Shown in pieces: positions 1-11,064 of a stretch of DNA of 64,000 bases. Each line of letters begins with the position of its first letter. Positions within the stretch are counted from its first letter, which is position 1. The notes below the pieces were generated by a model, which worked only from the letters and a program-made list of their open reading frames with translations, did no database searches and was not told the origin of the DNA. This stretch comes from Acholoe squamosa (taxonomy: Eukaryota; Annelida; Polychaeta; Phyllodocida; Polynoidae). The DNA lies in contig OX439051.1 of NCBI GenBank assembly GCA_949317995.1, positions 45,697,250 to 45,761,249 on the forward strand. The letters run 5' to 3'. A program made the position numbers and the translations under genes.

Positions 1-80
1 AAAGGGGGGGCGGAAAATATTTTCAGGGGTCAAAACGAAAACCCACCAACCCCCCCTGTTGTTAAAAAATGAACACTCCC
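1..80. mobile_element. Right end of a PIF/Harbinger-like TIR element, cut by the window edge
   Basis: The last bases (TTAAAAAATGAACACTCCC) match the inverted terminal repeat of the full element at 4208-7609. The G/C homopolymer block and the 'gaaaatattttcaggggtcaaaac' type subterminal sequence just inside the end also match. The end falls at 80 and is followed by TTA (81-83), which fits the 3-bp TWA target duplication of PIF/Harbinger elements. The rest of the element lies upstream of the window. Confidence 0.6.
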
Positions 81-396
81 TTATATCAATGACACTCCTG
101 GTAAAAAAAGTTTTGTGAATTTATAATACAGGACCCCTGGCTACTAGGTCATCCTAGTTTGAGCTAGATATGTATGTAGGGTTATGACTGTTTAAGTGCT
201 GCGCCTGTGCCCTAGAGCAGGACATACTATCATTTCAGAGAAGTTTTCATGTAGTTGAATAGCAGCCGATATTAGTGGCCACTTTTTATTTTCACATATT
301 AGGGGCTGATTATACTGACCAGTAGTGGGTCGCTCCTGACAATTATCCTAGTCATAGGGGTTTTGAGTTACAGTATTATGTTGTGCAGTGTCCCCC

Positions 397-800
397 AGAT
401 GTTAGCCTTATGAGGTACACATATTTACACAGAGTGTCCTTATGAGGTACACACAGTGTGTCCTTATGAGGTACACACACAGTTGCATTGTGTCTTTATG
501 AGGTACACACACACAGTTACCCAATGAGTCCTTATGGGGTACTCTGATGTTAGCCTTGTGAGGTACACAGACACATTTACCCAATGAGTCCTTATGAGGT
601 ACTCTGATGTTAGCCTTGTGAGGTACACAGACACAGTTACACAGTGGGTCCTTATAGGGTGTTCTGATGTTAGCCTTGTGAGGGAAACACAGATACAGTT
701 ACACTGTATCTTCCAATGAGGTACACACACACAGTTACACACAGAGTCCTTTTGAGGTACATACACACAGTTTCACAGTGTGTCCTGACAAGGTACTTTG
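397..800. repeat. 60-bp minisatellite built on a CCTTATGAGGTAC core
   Basis: Units beginning 'ctctgatgttagccttgtga' recur about every 60 bp (near 542, 602, 662). Shorter 29-30 bp half units (ccttatgaggtacacacaca) lie on both sides. An ORF can be read through the array on the minus strand, but it only translates the repeat and is not a gene. Confidence 0.9.
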
Positions 801-930
801 AAAGTACCTTATGAGGTATCTGAAAAGTACCTCATAAGGCCAACCTCATAAGGTGCTTCTCTCCCCGTAAATGGAGGTACTTCATAAGGGTACTTCACGA
901 GGAATTTTACCTCACAAGGACCAATTGTGT
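801..930. repeat. Orientation switch of the minisatellite, with a 12-bp hairpin
   Basis: The core CCTTATGAGGTA (807-818) meets its exact reverse complement TACCTCATAAGG (828-839) across a 9-bp loop. After this point the remaining degenerate units (841-920) read as the reverse complement of the preceding array. The array therefore inverts here. A short GT run (928-943) follows. Confidence 0.8.
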
Positions 931-999
931 GTGTGTTTGTGTGTAAAAAAAAGGGTTCACCAGACAAGAGTTTGGTAGTATTTTAGCCAAGCAGGCGTC

Positions 1000-1506
1000 A
1001 TGTCTAACCCTCCTTTTGAATTTTATATGCGCCCCCATTTACAGTTGAGCACAACATACGGTAAACCTTCTGTAATTACTCCAGGCAATAATGTATCTAG
1101 TGTGTTATGCGGATGTGTAGAAAACCTTTTCTGGGAAGCAATTCCTGTAGACAACATTCAATATTTTAGAGGAGCTGAACCGGACACTGTTGACCACTGT
1201 TTAACCATCTACAAGTCCTTTACTGTGGCTTTTTGGGATGTTTTTGTCATTTGCATTGACTTCTGTAAACATAACAATGTTACATTACAGACAAAGGGTT
1301 GGTGTATTGGAGTATACCAATTACACACTAAAGAGTCATGCCCACGGCATTATACCAGGTACACACTAGTCAGCGTGCAAAAATTTGCAGCATACCTTCA
1401 GGAACTGAGAATTTACCCCAGAGTGGGTGTATTATGCCATTGTAAAAGTAATGTGAAACCATATGTTTCACCTGTCTACAATGCACCTTGGAACATTCAG
1501 CTTTAA
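1000..1506 (+). CDS. Hypothetical 168-residue protein
   Basis: I do not recognise this protein. The frame opens with a true ATG and closes with TAA at 1504-1506. Its composition looks protein-like: evenly spread aromatic residues, nine cysteines, several His, and no low-complexity stretch. No signal peptide is evident; a hydrophobic stretch near residues 74-88 (FTVAFWDVFVICIDF) could be a buried helix. An AATAAA lies about 177 bp downstream at 1683-1688. No neighbour suggests a role. It could be a single-exon gene, one exon of a larger gene, or a remnant of an old mobile element or virus. Length alone in AT-rich DNA is only moderate evidence that it is real. Confidence 0.35.
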   Translation: MSNPPFEFYMRPHLQLSTTYGKPSVITPGNNVSSVLCGCVENLFWEAIPVDNIQYFRGAEPDTVDHCLTIYKSFTVAFWDVFVICIDFCKHNNVTLQTKGWCIGVYQLHTKESCPRHYTRYTLVSVQKFAAYLQELRIYPRVGVLCHCKSNVKPYVSPVYNAPWNIQL

Positions 1507-1689
1507 ACTTGGTTGGGGTAAAAAGTCATTTTTCATTCAAGCTAAATTTCAAGGAAGGCTACCTTTCAGGGCTTTTAGCATCAGTGAAAAACAATTCCGC
1601 CTACTTTCTGGCTCAGGCATTGTTTGAACCTGCTATTGCAAACATAGCTAGAATCAGTGGCATGTGATATTTTAATACCTGGAATAAAA

Positions 1690-2082
1690 GCTTAAAGTCG
1701 ATGCATTGGACGAGAGCAAAATCACTGACCGCAAACACCTCTTTCTGTTGCATATATACAAAACCTGCTAATGGTAAAAGCACATTCGTATGTCGAGGTT
1801 TTCTGTAAAATTAAAAAAGAAATACAAGTGAAAAAAAACCTGCGTTGTGTTGTGTTGAGTTAATTACACATTTCATTTCTTAATGTCAAGGTTAAATTGC
1901 ATCGAACAAAAGCATTGAAGTCATGCAATGAACATCAATATCATGTCTCCCCAAAAATTACATGGGTATTACACAAGAAATTAGATCATGTACAAAGTAT
2001 CCAACAAGCAATAAGCGCTGAAAAAAACTAGGTTATACTTTCCCCTACCCTAAAAGTTACATAGATATTACACATCACTTCC
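1690..2082. other. AT-rich host sequence, nothing supported
   Basis: I see no coding region, RNA gene or repeat that I can support here. There are short A-rich runs and a small TTGTGTTGTGTTG tract near 1846. Confidence 0.5.
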
Positions 2083-2335
2083 TAACCGCAAGGGGGCTCC
2101 ACTAAACCTAGCCATAAGTAGTTCCAATAACATCCACTAGGTGTCAGGCATAAAGTCGTCACTAAATTTTTTTAACCACAAGGGGGCTCCACTAGACCCA
2201 GCTATGAGCAGTTCCAATAATATCCACTAGGTGTCAGGGTGCCACTAGATTTTCTTTTTTTTAACCACAAGGGGGCTCCACTTGGCTTAGCTAAAAGCAG
2301 TTTCAATAATATCCGCTAGGTGTCAGGTCAAAATG
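2083..2335. repeat. Three tandem copies of an 88-bp unit
   Basis: Copies start near 2083, 2171 and 2261. Each begins TAACC(G/A)CAAGGGGGCTCCAC and ends around CCACTAGGTGTCAGG. Mismatches are scattered, so the array is not very recent. Downstream (2438-2580) is a looser duplication around TTTCAAATTTCCCGCCT. Confidence 0.85.
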
Positions 2336-2366
2336 GTGTTGTCAAGGTCAAGGTCACATCATTGTT

Positions 2367-2409
2367 CCATGACAACAACACATTTGTTTATGTTTTGTTG
2401 TTGTCATGG
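2367..2409. repeat. 14-bp perfect inverted repeat
   Basis: CCATGACAACAACA (2367-2380) pairs exactly with TGTTGTTGTCATGG (2396-2409) across a 15-bp loop. The function is unknown. Confidence 0.75.
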
Positions 2410-2642
2410 CAACCATCTCTCATGCCTTCAATTCCAAAATTTCAAATTTCCCGCCTAGACCATCTCTAAGCAAATCAGAGCTCAAGAAACTAGGTCATGA
2501 CATCACTTCCGGTCTCTCAACCAATCAAACCTCAAGATTTCAAATTTCCCGCCTTCAAAACTAGGTCACTTCCAGTTCTTAAGTAGGTCAAATCGATTTC
2601 AGTAGCTGTTCCTATGCGTTGACTTTGCCCCTATATACTACT

Positions 2643-2689
2643 GACAGAGGTGAGGGGGGACTTGGGCAAAGTCCCCCCTCACCTCTGTC
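2643..2689. repeat. 21-bp perfect hairpin with a 5-bp loop
   Basis: Bases 2643-2663 are the exact reverse complement of 2669-2689. The loop is GGGCA. The stem is purine-rich on one strand (GAGGTGAGGGGGG). No coding frame or U-tract is associated. It may be a foldback remnant or a structured transcript. Confidence 0.85.
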
Positions 2690-4207
2690 ACCAATGGCCA
2701 GATGGCTATGCATAGGTATAGAGCTGCCAGAGGGCAGCATCAGTCCTAGAGTGTCACACCCTCTCCTTAGTATATAGATAACAACTATGCAGACTCAACT
2801 TGGTAACTAGTACACGCCCATGATCTATACATACTTACCTACGATTTGAGGGGTCATGCATATTTTTGACCCGAAGATTTACATAAGAGACACAAACAAT
2901 ATATGCAGGAAGGGTCGACTTATGGAGAATCTACCCTATAGGCAATGCCTTTAACATGGGGTATTTATTACTCTAATCCCTGCAATGAAGTTTATTTTTC
3001 ATGTTTACACATCTCAATTTATAAGCTGTGTTCATGTGAAATATAACTTTAATAACTTAAACACCAACATACACCATTGGCTGACACAGTTTATCATTAG
3101 GCCATCTAAATCGTCATTTGAGATTTCGCTTAAGAGAATTTTCTGAGAGTACTGTACTAAAACATGAACAAAAGTAGTCAAGTTTGATATCATATGAAAG
3201 CTTGTGATCCAGGGAATGCAGCTGACTACCAAGGATAGACATTGTCACACGTTTAAAATGTCAATGATAACTTAATATCATAATACATTTTTCATGACCG
3301 GCCCACAATGCATAAATATCAGGTCCTAATGAATGACTTGGGCAAAAAATTATAAGAAACAAGTTTTTTCAGTGACTTTATTAAACGATAATAGACCATT
3401 GAACCCTTTTGACCTCCAGGTATGCATGGTAGACCTTTGCAGAACAGATGACATTTCATTGATTGAACACAGTCAACAAAACAGTCAATATATTGATCTT
3501 CCAAGAAATTACCCCCATCATGTAGATAGCTACAGGTGTTGGGAGTAATGAATTCATGAACCTGCATCCAATATGCTGCATGACATGTTATTGTCCATCC
3601 AAGCAAGACCTTACACGACCCAGCCCTTACATGACTATCTCCCCCTTTGGGAAAAGTGAAATAAAAATTGTGTTGAAGGTAACTCAGTCTTTCCTATAGA
3701 AAGTAGGACTGACCCTGGTATATCTTTTTTGACTTTTTGATTATTTCTTTTTAAAATAAATTACTGGCTATTTTGAGGTCAACTGATCTAGACTTCCAAT
3801 AGTACCTTCCAAAATTGTATCATTGTTGGCATAGTTTCCAAGTCAGTTGGAGGCTCATTTTTGATATGTATGAGATTGTTTAGTACAGAGCCTTTGTGTG
3901 ATAAGAATTATCAAGTGAAAAGCAGAGCTGATAACCCTTATCACAAGGTATGAGTCCGGCCGGTCAATGGTGCAGAGCTCTGAAGTGTAGATATGATTGT
4001 GGTGACTAGTAGACAGATTGTTCATATTTTGACTAAAGCTTACTGCTTACTTGATGTAGTACTGATTTCTTCTTATGGTCATGGAATCGAACAAGGTACA
4101 AGGCAGCTTACTTCGGCAAGCTACTGCACTGCAAACACATGAAAGTCTCAGATTAGTCAGCACTGACGACTGAAGTTGCTCAACAATCATGACGATTACA
4201 GATTTAA
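2690..4207. other. Host intergenic sequence, nothing supported
   Basis: The short frames in this AT-rich stretch (for example at 3319-3606 on the minus strand) have no recognisable domains and overlap one another on opposite strands. I assign no gene. Confidence 0.5.
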
Positions 4208-5156
4208 GGGAGTGTTCATTTTTTAACAACAGGGGGGGGGGGTTGGTGGGTTTTCGTTTTGACCCCTGAAAATATTTTCCGCCCCCCCTTTGAGAGGTGC
4301 CAAAATATTTTTGGCCCCCCCCCTCAGGAGGGGTCAAAATATTTCGCGCCCCCCCCCCAACATCGAGTTGTGTTGCACCACATTGTACAGCATCATATCA
4401 CACTCAATTGTATTGTTTCACTGAAGTATAAGGTAAAAGTATCACTTCCCAGAGTTATTATCATCTATTAATTATTTTTCTATTGGAATGCAAGAAATTG
4501 AAAAGGTGGTTCCACTTCTCAAGACCAATTTCATCAGTAGCTGCAGTGCGAGTCACACACTACTTAGCCTTATGTCTTTTGTTTGGAAAAAGCAGCCAGG
4601 ACAAGCTAAGTATAGGGTGGTCTGGAGGCATCACCACCCCAGTCAGTTTTATAAATCTAGAGCCTAAATTTATGCATTCTGGTGGTTTTTGAGGTTTCCC
4701 TATACCCTCTGTTTAAAATTCTACAAAATGTTAAAATGGGATCTCATTGCATGGATCTGGATGAATCACAAGATTGATTTCTGTGGTCTTAGGTTAAAGC
4801 AAGCAAGCAAACCGTATTTGAGGGATCTTTTAAGTCTGAATCAACTTGCTGCAGACACACATGGGCCTTTATGACTCTTAACTATAGGGAATGGGCTCTT
4901 TTAGCACAGCCTTTGGAAATTTTGTTTGGGGGAGGGGGATAACCAAAGCAATCCAAACAGGCAAATCAAAAGCTTTACCATTTACATGGGTTGGGGGTTT
5001 GGGTTTCTGAGCAAATGGCCAGGCCAACTCTAAGTATTCGCATACTGCTTTCCAAGAAAAATGTTTAAAACTCTTGGGCATGTTTTTTTTATTGTTAGTG
5101 TGATTAATGTGTGATAGAGAGTAAGAATCAGAAGGGGGTCTGGGGCTATGTCCTTC

Positions 5157-5790
5157 AAGAAAATTTTGAATATTGAGAAGTCAAATGGTGCATTTTGGTG
5201 ACATACGACTAAATGGTGCAGGGGGGGAACATCCCACCTGACCCCAAGGTTTTATTACCCCTGCATCATATACACTGCTTTTGGCTCAGGGAGCCTAGGG
5301 GTATATGGAGATGTCCCCCACAAAAAAAATTGAATATCGAGAAGTCAAATGGTGGAATTTGGTGATGTATGACTGGATGGTGCAGGGGGGCACACATGCC
5401 ACCTGACCCCAAGGTTTTACTACCCCTACACTGTTTTTGGCTCAGGGAGCCTTAGGGTATATGGAGATGTCCCCAAGGAAGATTTTGAATATCGAGAAGT
5501 CAAATGGTGCATTTTGTTGAGGTATGACTGGATGACCCAACTGGTATGTCCCCCAGGAAAGTTTTGAATATTGAGAAGTCAAATGGTGTATTTTGGTGAT
5601 GTATGACTGGATGGTGCAGGGGGGCATACATCCCACCTGACCCCAAGGTTTTACTACCCCTGCATCATCAATACACTGTTTTTGGCTCAGGGAGCTTAAG
5701 GGTATATGGAGATGTCCCCCAGGAAAATTTTGAATATTGAGAAGTCAAATGGTGCATTTTGTTAAGGTATGACTGGATGACCCGTCTGGA
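5157..5790. repeat. Degenerate tandem repeat inside the TIR element, period near 165 bp
   Basis: The phrase TTTTGAATATTGAGAAGTCA (or a close variant) recurs near 5164, 5329, 5484, 5564 and 5730. It is followed by ATGGTGCATTTTGGTGA-like sequence and, in most copies, by a G-run and CCACCTGACCCCAAGG. Spacings are mostly 155-166 bp, with one short copy of about 80 bp. Confidence 0.75.
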
Positions 5791-6163
5791 TGGGTCGGGT
5801 TTATCCCGGTCGAGTCCATTTCGTATGGTTCTGTATGGTGTGGTTCTGTTCAGTCTGGATCCATCTGATTCTGTCCGGTCTGGTCTGGGTCCCATTGAAG
5901 TCTTGACTGGGTCTGTTGTGGTAGGTTCAGTCCAGATCCATTTGGTCCAAGTCCATTTGGTCCGGGTCTTTCCAGTCCAGGTCGGTTTAGTTTGGGTCTT
6001 TCAGGGTGGATCCATCCAGGGTGAGTCTGGGGGCAATCCAGGTAGATCTGTCTGGTCCGGGTCAGTCCGGTCTGGGTGAGTTTGTCCAGGTGGATCTGTC
6101 CAGGGGCAGTCTGGGTGGGTACAGGTCAGGCCATCCAGGTCAGGCCATCCAGGTCAGGTCAGG
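5791..6163. repeat. GT-rich degenerate short repeat (GGTCTGGGTCC-like)
   Basis: This is a low-complexity tract of irregular 10-15 bp units around GGTC(T/C)GGGTC and CCATTTGGTCC. It can be read as an open frame (5759-6079, plus strand), but only because of its composition. Confidence 0.7.
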
Positions 6164-6787
6164 TATGTCTTGCTAGGCCCACTCCAGATGAGGGGAGAGA
6201 TTTGGGGAAAGGTTAGGGGAAGGGGAGATGGGAGGAAAGGCTAGGGAGAGAGAGAGAACACTGAGCACGTGATCTGACCATGACATATGCAAATTCCGAA
6301 TGTGAAAAAAAATCGAGGTATTAAAAGTAAGGACTCTTGATTTGCCATTGATAGGTTAAAATGGGAGGGGGGTCTGGGGGTATCTAGCCCAGGAAAATTT
6401 TGAATATTGAGACGTCAATTTGTGCATTTTGGTGCTTTTTGAGGGTGGCTGATGCCCTTGTACCCAAAGACCCCACCATATGTCTTGCTAGGCCCACTCC
6501 AGATGAGGGGAGAGATTTGGGGAAAGGTTAGGGGAAGAGGAGATGGGAGGAAAGGCTAGGGAGAGAGAGAACAGACCATGACATATATGCAAATTCCGAA
6601 TGCGAAAAAAATCGAGGCATTAAAAGTAAAGACTCTTCTTTGATTTGCCATTGATAGGTTAAAATGAGGGGGGTCTGGGGGTATCTCGCCCAGGACAATT
6701 TTGAATATTGAGACATCAATTGGTGCATTTTGGTGTTTTTTCAGGGTGGCTGATGCCCTTGTATCCAAATCTTTCTAAGACCCCACC
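6164..6787. repeat. Two-copy direct repeat of about 315 bp
   Basis: The unit starting TATGTCTTGCTAGGCCCACT occurs at 6164 and again at 6479. Both copies run through the GATGAGGGGAGAGATTTGGG tract to a TTTTGAATATTGAGAC phrase related to the 165-bp repeat. Small indels separate the copies. Confidence 0.8.
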
Positions 6788-7612
6788 ATATATATAAAAT
6801 GGTAAAATGATATCTCATGGGATCTGGACAAAGATTGACCCTGACAGATCTTAGAATAATGGAGAAAACTGAAAAAATGAGGAGTTTGCATGCATGTATG
6901 CACGAGCCATCTGTGACAGGCGTCACACATACCACAGAGCTCTCATGTTCTAATGGAGCCAAAGAGTGAGACCTTTCCCTGAAGCTTGGAATTTTCTAGA
7001 TTTCCGAGATGCATTGAAATAAATGAAGTTCCAGGGGGTTTGGGTATGCCCCCAAGAAAATTTGGAGAAATATGGAGGTTCATTTGTTGATTTTTAGAGC
7101 ATTTTGGTACATCAACTGAGGATGGATGCTCAAGGTCACTATATAAGTTTATACTGAAATTACAAAGTCTAAAATGCGTGAGAAACAGTGAGAGAGTGAG
7201 ACAACCCCCAAATGTGTGAGAATCACGCCAGATGTGTGAGATTCACGACAGATGCTTGAGTGTTGAGAGCTCTGCATACACTCTTGTTGGAATTATGATT
7301 CCCCTGAAAAATTTTGAAATTTTAGAAAGAAAATGGTGCATTCTGATGCATTGTAAAAATATCAGTATAAACTTTCTCCTTCTGCAAGTAATATATTGAG
7401 AAATTGTCCCCACTACTTATCAATTTGGGTATTTACGGCAAGTCGTGTCAATTTGTGCCTCATCGAGAAGGGTCTTAAAAATTTTACGCCCCCCCCTCAA
7501 GAGCAGTCAAAATATTTTTCGCCCCCCCCCCTCAGGAGGGGTCAAAAAGTTTTATACCCCCCCTCAAACTCACCAGCCCCCCCCCTGTTGTTAAAAAATG
7601 AACACTCCCTAA

Positions 7613-10600
7613 GGTGTTTACACATCCCCATACAAAGATCTACTGATCTCTTGAATTTTCACTGAGCTGAAGGCACTGCCACGGCTTAAACTATTCCTCA
7701 ACCTGTGTTAATAAACGAACAATTCATGTGGTATATAGCTAGGCTTCCACACTAATACAGTATGTGTATAACATTGACACAAGTGGGTTAGCATCCATAT
7801 CACTTGTTAAAGAGGTGAACAGGGAGGAAGGTGCTGTGACATTAATATTACTAAGGTGAGTTCTCCCATCCACCACCATCTGTATACATGTACTACCTTA
7901 TATTTGAATAGTAATTTGTTGTATGAACTATTGCACCTTTGCCCAGAACTGTAAAATCTAGAATCCCCTTTATAAGCCACATCCTGGGTTTTGTTGATCT
8001 CAGTCAATTGGTTGCTGATTTGAAATTGACATTGATCAGCAATTATCAGGGCGCACTTACCAGGTAAGATTTTAAGAGGGCCAATGTTTCGCCCTAAAAA
8101 AAGTAACTTTTGTTTTGATAACATGAGACAATACAAGATGTTTAGTATTATAAGGACCCAATGAATTTTAATGTTTTAATATAATGAGTACTTCAACTAT
8201 ATGAGACGGTAATCAGAGCGAAGCACAGTGCTTCTCGAAATCCTTATAATCATAGTATCTCCAAATGTGTCTAATGTTTTCCAATGAACTTATGGTGTGC
8301 CTTATTCACAGTGTATACCTTACATATAATTAATCAGATTAAATCTAACTTACAGCTGTATCCCAGAAACATCACAATGATTTCCCTAATATCTATGCAG
8401 AGTGTCTTACCGTTATAACATACATAACCATGCACTAGCAGCTTAGTGTTCTATACTGCAGCTCATTATGTAGTCACTGGTATTGCACTTAATTCCTCTA
8501 GTTGCCACTACTATTTGGGGGTGTTCTGTCGTAGAAACTATTGAAACAAGGTGCAGTGTGCATACCATGAGTCCAACCCAGAAATCAGAAAGTATACTGG
8601 TCAAGGGTTGGCTTAACATTTGCCCATTAACTCTAGAAAGAAGACAATCTCCGATCTCTGGTGACAATCCTTTAAATTCTGTACAAATTATGCATATTTC
8701 TATATAATGGGCCAGATTTCTAGGCATGTAGGCTACAAACCTTCCTGAGGAGGCTTCAAAAATGAAACTCAGAATAACATTTAATGAGCTTATTACATTG
8801 AAAGAGCAACATCTTGGCTCCATGGCACCACCATGTATGTACACACTAATCTCTATCGGTTCCACCTCTATAGCTGTGTGACTATGATTCGTCATTTCGT
8901 GTGTCCATCTGACAGTTTTAATCAATGATGTAGGTTTATTACCTATATGTACATCACAGAAACTCATAATTTGGTTTCCCCACCGATTCAGTATACATGC
9001 TGGTTTGATAATATAAAAAATTATCATCAACATCAAAAAGTAATGATCATTTGACTGCAATGAACCACCAACTTGGCACAGCACTGGCTTTAAAAATGGA
9101 CCCTAAAATGCAGATTAAATGGTTGGATGGACACTTTTTTGCTCATTAGAGGGTGTGCAACACCCTTTAGGCAGAATACTGGTACAAATGCTATCTAAGA
9201 TTGTTCTAGGGATGAGTACACTTGATTTGAAACATAAAAGATGCATTTAGATGCATAACTTTGAGATTTGGAAAAACTGTCCTTCCAAAAGTAATTTACA
9301 AACTGTCCATCCGGCAGTTAAAAGTATATACAAATTCACTCTTGGGTATAGAAGGAAGACTTCTGCCTACAGCAAAATAATTTTTGCACGAACTTAACCA
9401 CCGTAGTGCCCATCAATTTTAAGCAGTATAAGGATAATGTATTGAATGTCTTAGTTTATTATATATGGAAGGGATTTATTTTTACTATCGGATGGACATT
9501 TGAGTGTGATTTTCCACTGAATATTGCATTGACAAAAACTTATCCTCTATAACACTGCAAAATCTTCAGAAACATCAACTCGAATAATTATATCAATGGG
9601 AAAAATCTATATTGGAGGTTCTGAAACCCCTCTGGGATATATGGTGTGTCTGTAAAGAATTTGACTTTTGGTAGAATTTGTCTTTTTTTTAACCTTTTTT
9701 CAACATTGGAGGCCCACAAGTCCAAATATTTTGGTCAGATAGGCCTATACAAAAAAAAACCACGGTGTTCTCTTTCCATTTAGTTTTTATTCTATAGATG
9801 CATATCATAAGCATACAAAAGTGTGAAAAATTCCAAATGTACTTGCCCAGAAATCCCTATATTTTGCTCCACATCCCGTGCATGTTTTCATTAATTCCTG
9901 CCCTTTCTATGTGAAGACTGCAGGTTAATTCAAAACATCCTAAATCAGTACCCGAGCGATGGTAGGAATTTCTTGCCCTATTGATGTTAAGTGGTAGGCT
10001 GAGCCCTGCTTACGCTATCACAAACAAAACACACTGTGCACAGTGGTAAGATAGCCAAAATAAATCGATAGCTGTGGAAACACTCCTTTTCTCAAAAGTA
10101 CATACACAAGCGTTGCCCTTCCCTATATGACACAAGGGGTGGACTATCAAGGTCTGACCGTATTAACAAAAATAGCCTTACCATGGTGAATAGTTTAGAA
10201 TAAAAGGTTCAAAGGTACAAACCCACCTAGATGGGCCCAAAATCAACATATCAAATCAACCCCCAAACCATTCATTTACCCTTTTATTTACCTAGACTCT
10301 TAGTCAAGCCATAATTTCATGAAATTAAAATAAAAAATTGTAACAAGAACTGTGGTGATCTCTTTTTTTTTTATTTGTTCATAGAGAGCCTCTTCCTGGT
10401 TTTTATAAGTGAGGGCCAGCAGAAATAAAGGTTTGACTATTGCATTGTTGTATTTAAATGTTCTATGGAAATGTGATAATATTCAAATATGCACCATGAC
10501 AAGGTGGCAATGTTTCTTTAAACCCTGCATAGATGTATAGTGCCCCCCCCCCACCCACCAAGAGAGAGAGAAGGAATGCATTAGGTAACAGCGCACCTAA

Positions 10601-11021
10601 CACATGGGTAGCATTAAGAGCCCTCAAGGACCCTCAGCAAACGTCCTCCCTACCACATACTGCCTTCACTTTTGAGAAGAGGAGTGTTCCCAACAGGTCC
10701 TGATGTACTTAGGGGAAACCACTATCGATTTCTTTCGCTACCACCACTGGTGGTGGTAAGGCTGGAAAATCAATAGTAAATAATCCACAGGACTTGCTAT
10801 GCGTGACTGGGGTACCACCAGTAAAATAGATAGGGAAGGAAGACTAGGTCTTATAAAATCCACAGGATTTGCCTACACTACCATCGCTGGGGTACTGATG
10901 GTAGAAAGTTCTGAATTAACCTCCTGACCTTTATAGTATAGTTTGCACCAGTTTCATATATCAATCTCAATCAATATAAAAAAAAATCAAGTAATTAACT
11001 AATTAATTCAAAATCTTATAG
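7613..11021. other. AT-rich host intergenic DNA, no supported gene
   Basis: I searched both strands for recognisable proteins and found none. The longest frame (8443-9084, minus) has no known motif and an odd composition. A C-run followed by (GA)n sits near 10540-10571. If the downstream epimerase gene has a 5' intron, this interval would hold it: AG dinucleotides at 11020-11021 and 11043-11044 are possible acceptors. Confidence 0.4.
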
Positions 11022-11064
11022 GCTTATGCATCTTGATCCTTCAGAAATATTAAGCTGCAGGAGA

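Larger units (their letters stand above)
4208..7609. mobile_element. 3.4-kb PIF/Harbinger-like element without transposase
   Basis: The left end GGGAGTGTTCATTTTTTAAC (from 4208) is the inverted copy of the right end TTAAAAAATGAACACTCCC (ending 7609). The inversion extends about 33 bp through ACAACA into a homopolymeric G or C run. TAA occurs immediately outside both ends (4205-4207 and 7610-7612), the TWA duplication expected of PIF/Harbinger. Inside each end are mirrored arrays of about 35 bp with C-runs and GTCAAAATATTTT (4245-4361 and 7475-7575). No frame inside resembles a transposase or the Myb-like partner protein, so the element appears non-autonomous. Two solo copies sharing TAA by chance is the alternative. 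Confidence 0.65.

Noticed and set aside
397..930. CRISPR-like array
   Set aside because: Units are contiguous and degenerate without unique spacers, and the array reverses direction. It is a minisatellite.
5759..6079. 106-codon frame
   Set aside because: It translates a GT-rich simple repeat only.
8443..9084. 213-codon frame on the minus strand
   Set aside because: No motif, irregular composition and no start or splice context I trust in AT-rich DNA. Most likely a chance frame.
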